Positions 57,941 through 59,088 of a DNA stretch of 59,088 bases are shown piece after piece. Origin of the DNA: CANKHA01 sp035652315 (GTDB lineage: Bacteria > Pseudomonadota > Alphaproteobacteria > Rhizobiales > Xanthobacteraceae). Under the pieces are notes generated by a model that saw nothing but the letters and a program-made list of their open reading frames with translations, ran no database searches and was not told where the DNA came from. How positions within the stretch are numbered: position 1 is the first letter of the stretch; the number at the start of each line of letters is the position of its first letter. The position numbers and the translations under genes were made by a program. The stretch is from positions 1 to 59,088 of the forward strand of contig DASREA010000051.1 in assembly GCA_035652315.1 (NCBI GenBank), given 5' to 3'.

Positions 57941-59088
57941 ATGGCCGATAAGGATGTTTTCGAGCGCTACCTGCGGGCCCTTCGCAAGTCGGCGATTGAC
58001 GACAAGACCGAGCATACCGACCGCGCCGCGCTCCAGTCGCTCCTCCAAGAAATTGCAGACGATACCCAGAAGGGCATCAAGGTCCAGCACGAGCCCAAGC
58101 GCGTTGCCGACAAAGGCGCGCCGGACTTTAAGATCAGCAAAGGCGGCCTCATTCTCGGCTATGTCGAGAACAAAGGGATCGATGAAAACCTGAACAAGGT
58201 GCTCAAGTCGGAGCAGATCGAAAAATACAAGAGCCTATCCAGCAACATCATTCTCTCAGACTATCTCGATTTCATTTGGATCAACAATTACGGACCGCCC
58301 CAGCGGGCGCGGCTCTGTCACGTAACCGATCTCGAAAACCGTAAATTCCGTCTGCGCGATGAGCAGATCGAGCCAGTCGCCAAGCTACTCTCCGGCTTCT
58401 TCTCCAGTGCGCCCGAAGGCATTGGACGTGCGCAGCAGCTTGCCCTGGCCCTGGCGACGCGGAGCAAACTTCTGCATGATTATTTGGGCGAGGAACTGGT
58501 ACGCCAACAACGCGAGCACAAGGAAGGGCGCCTTTACGGGCTTTATGAAGTCTTCCAAAAGCAAGTCTTTCATGAACTGACGCTCAATGAATTCGCCGAT
58601 GCTTTCGCGCAAATGCTGGCTTACGGCCTGTTCCTGGCACGGCTCAATTCAGATTCAAATTCGATCACGCTGCACAATGCGCGGGAGTACGTGCCGGGAT
58701 CGTTCCGGCTCATCCGCGAATTGGTCGACTTTCTGACCGAACTGGACAAGCCCGAATACCGCGACGTGCGCTGGGTGGTCGAGGAGGTTCTGTCCATCGT
58801 CAACGCGCTGAACCTGCCGGCCATTCATGAGGACCTGTCGTTTCGGCACCGGAGAGCCATCAGCCGCAAGGTGCGCGCGGCTGACGAGGAAGAGCATCGC
58901 CTATTCGAACGCGACCCGTTCATCTATTTCTATGAGGATTATCTGAAGGCCTACGACGCGGCCACGCGCAAAAGCCGGGGCGTCTACTATACGCCCCCGC
59001 CGATCGTAAACTTCATCGTGCGCGCGGTGGATGACATTCTCAAAGAAAGCTTCGGCATTCGCGATGGCCTGGCCGACAACACGCGCGT
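57941..59088 (+). CDS. Large restriction-modification polypeptide, N-terminal part (cut by window end)
   Basis: The frame runs open from MADKDVFERYLRALRKSAI to the end of the window (382 residues seen). The segment GAPDFKI then GYVENK fits a PD-(D/E)xK nuclease site (Asp62, Glu76, Lys78). At about residue 350, SRGVYYTPPPIVNFIVRAVD is the usual entry into an N6-adenine methyltransferase domain, whose remaining motifs lie beyond the window. This order, nuclease first and methylase after, fits single-chain type ISP or type IIG enzymes. GGGGGG before the ATG may be the ribosome site. Confidence 0.8.
   Translation, partial: MADKDVFERYLRALRKSAIDDKTEHTDRAALQSLLQEIADDTQKGIKVQHEPKRVADKGAPDFKISKGGLILGYVENKGIDENLNKVLKSEQIEKYKSLSSNIILSDYLDFIWINNYGPPQRARLCHVTDLENRKFRLRDEQIEPVAKLLSGFFSSAPEGIGRAQQLALALATRSKLLHDYLGEELVRQQREHKEGRLYGLYEVFQKQVFHELTLNEFADAFAQMLAYGLFLARLNSDSNSITLHNAREYVPGSFRLIRELVDFLTELDKPEYRDVRWVVEEVLSIVNALNLPAIHEDLSFRHRRAISRKVRAADEEEHRLFERDPFIYFYEDYLKAYDAATRKSRGVYYTPPPIVNFIVRAVDDILKESFGIRDGLADNTR

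Overview
The window looks like chromosomal DNA of a GC-rich alphaproteobacterium of the order Hyphomicrobiales (Rhizobiales), most like the Nitrobacteraceae/Xanthobacteraceae. This rests on a Ros/MucR regulator, small families typical of the order (DUF6456, DUF5330, DUF1491 and a TIGR03809-like protein), an imuA-imuB-dnaE2 mutasome cassette, a long alphaproteobacterial PyrE, many Bug/TctC-type binding proteins, and many GC-rich palindromic repeats. No rRNA, tRNA, CRISPR array or transposase gene was recognised.

Layout. 1-5737: SOS mutasome cassette imuA (5' end missing)-imuB-dnaE2, with GC-rich palindromic repeats lying in frame inside imuB (two) and dnaE2 (one). 5855-12728 (minus strand): an apparent operon of three bicupin proteins followed by two tandem UbiD-family decarboxylases. 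13044-29228: a large uptake and catabolism region. It holds a TctC/Bug binding protein, a gentisate-dioxygenase-like cupin, an IclR regulator, a Rieske ferredoxin, an amidohydrolase, an exported isochorismatase-like protein, a fused TctA-TctB permease, two more Bug proteins, a leaderless NMT1-like binding protein and a complete branched-chain-amino-acid-type ABC transporter (binding protein, LivH, LivM, LivG, LivF). 29369-34942: TadG-like vWA protein, alpha/beta hydrolase, second isochorismatase-like protein, dienelactone hydrolase, PyrE and an ornithine cyclodeaminase family protein. 35095-57170: mostly core genes, including cytochrome c, a hybrid histidine kinase, pyroglutamyl peptidase, folP-folB-folK, an M20 peptidase, an epimerase, higBA, sodB, mucR, a DnaA-domain-IV-only protein, SufE, a DivJ/PleC-like kinase and PBP1A. 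57351-59088: a RHH/RelE toxin-antitoxin pair, then the start of a large restriction-modification polypeptide cut by the window end.

How the parts may work together. The 5.8-29 kb block reads as a locus for import and degradation of an unidentified aromatic or unsaturated carboxylate. The TTT and ABC systems would import it, the UbiD pair (prenyl-FMN enzymes with the E/R/E residues intact) would decarboxylate it, and the cupin dioxygenase-like protein, amidohydrolase and hydrolases would process the products. Four related 18-bp TCGAAA-containing sites lie in four of its promoter regions, including the one between the IclR gene and the Rieske gene, which suggests a single IclR regulon. The substrate cannot be deduced from the sequence.
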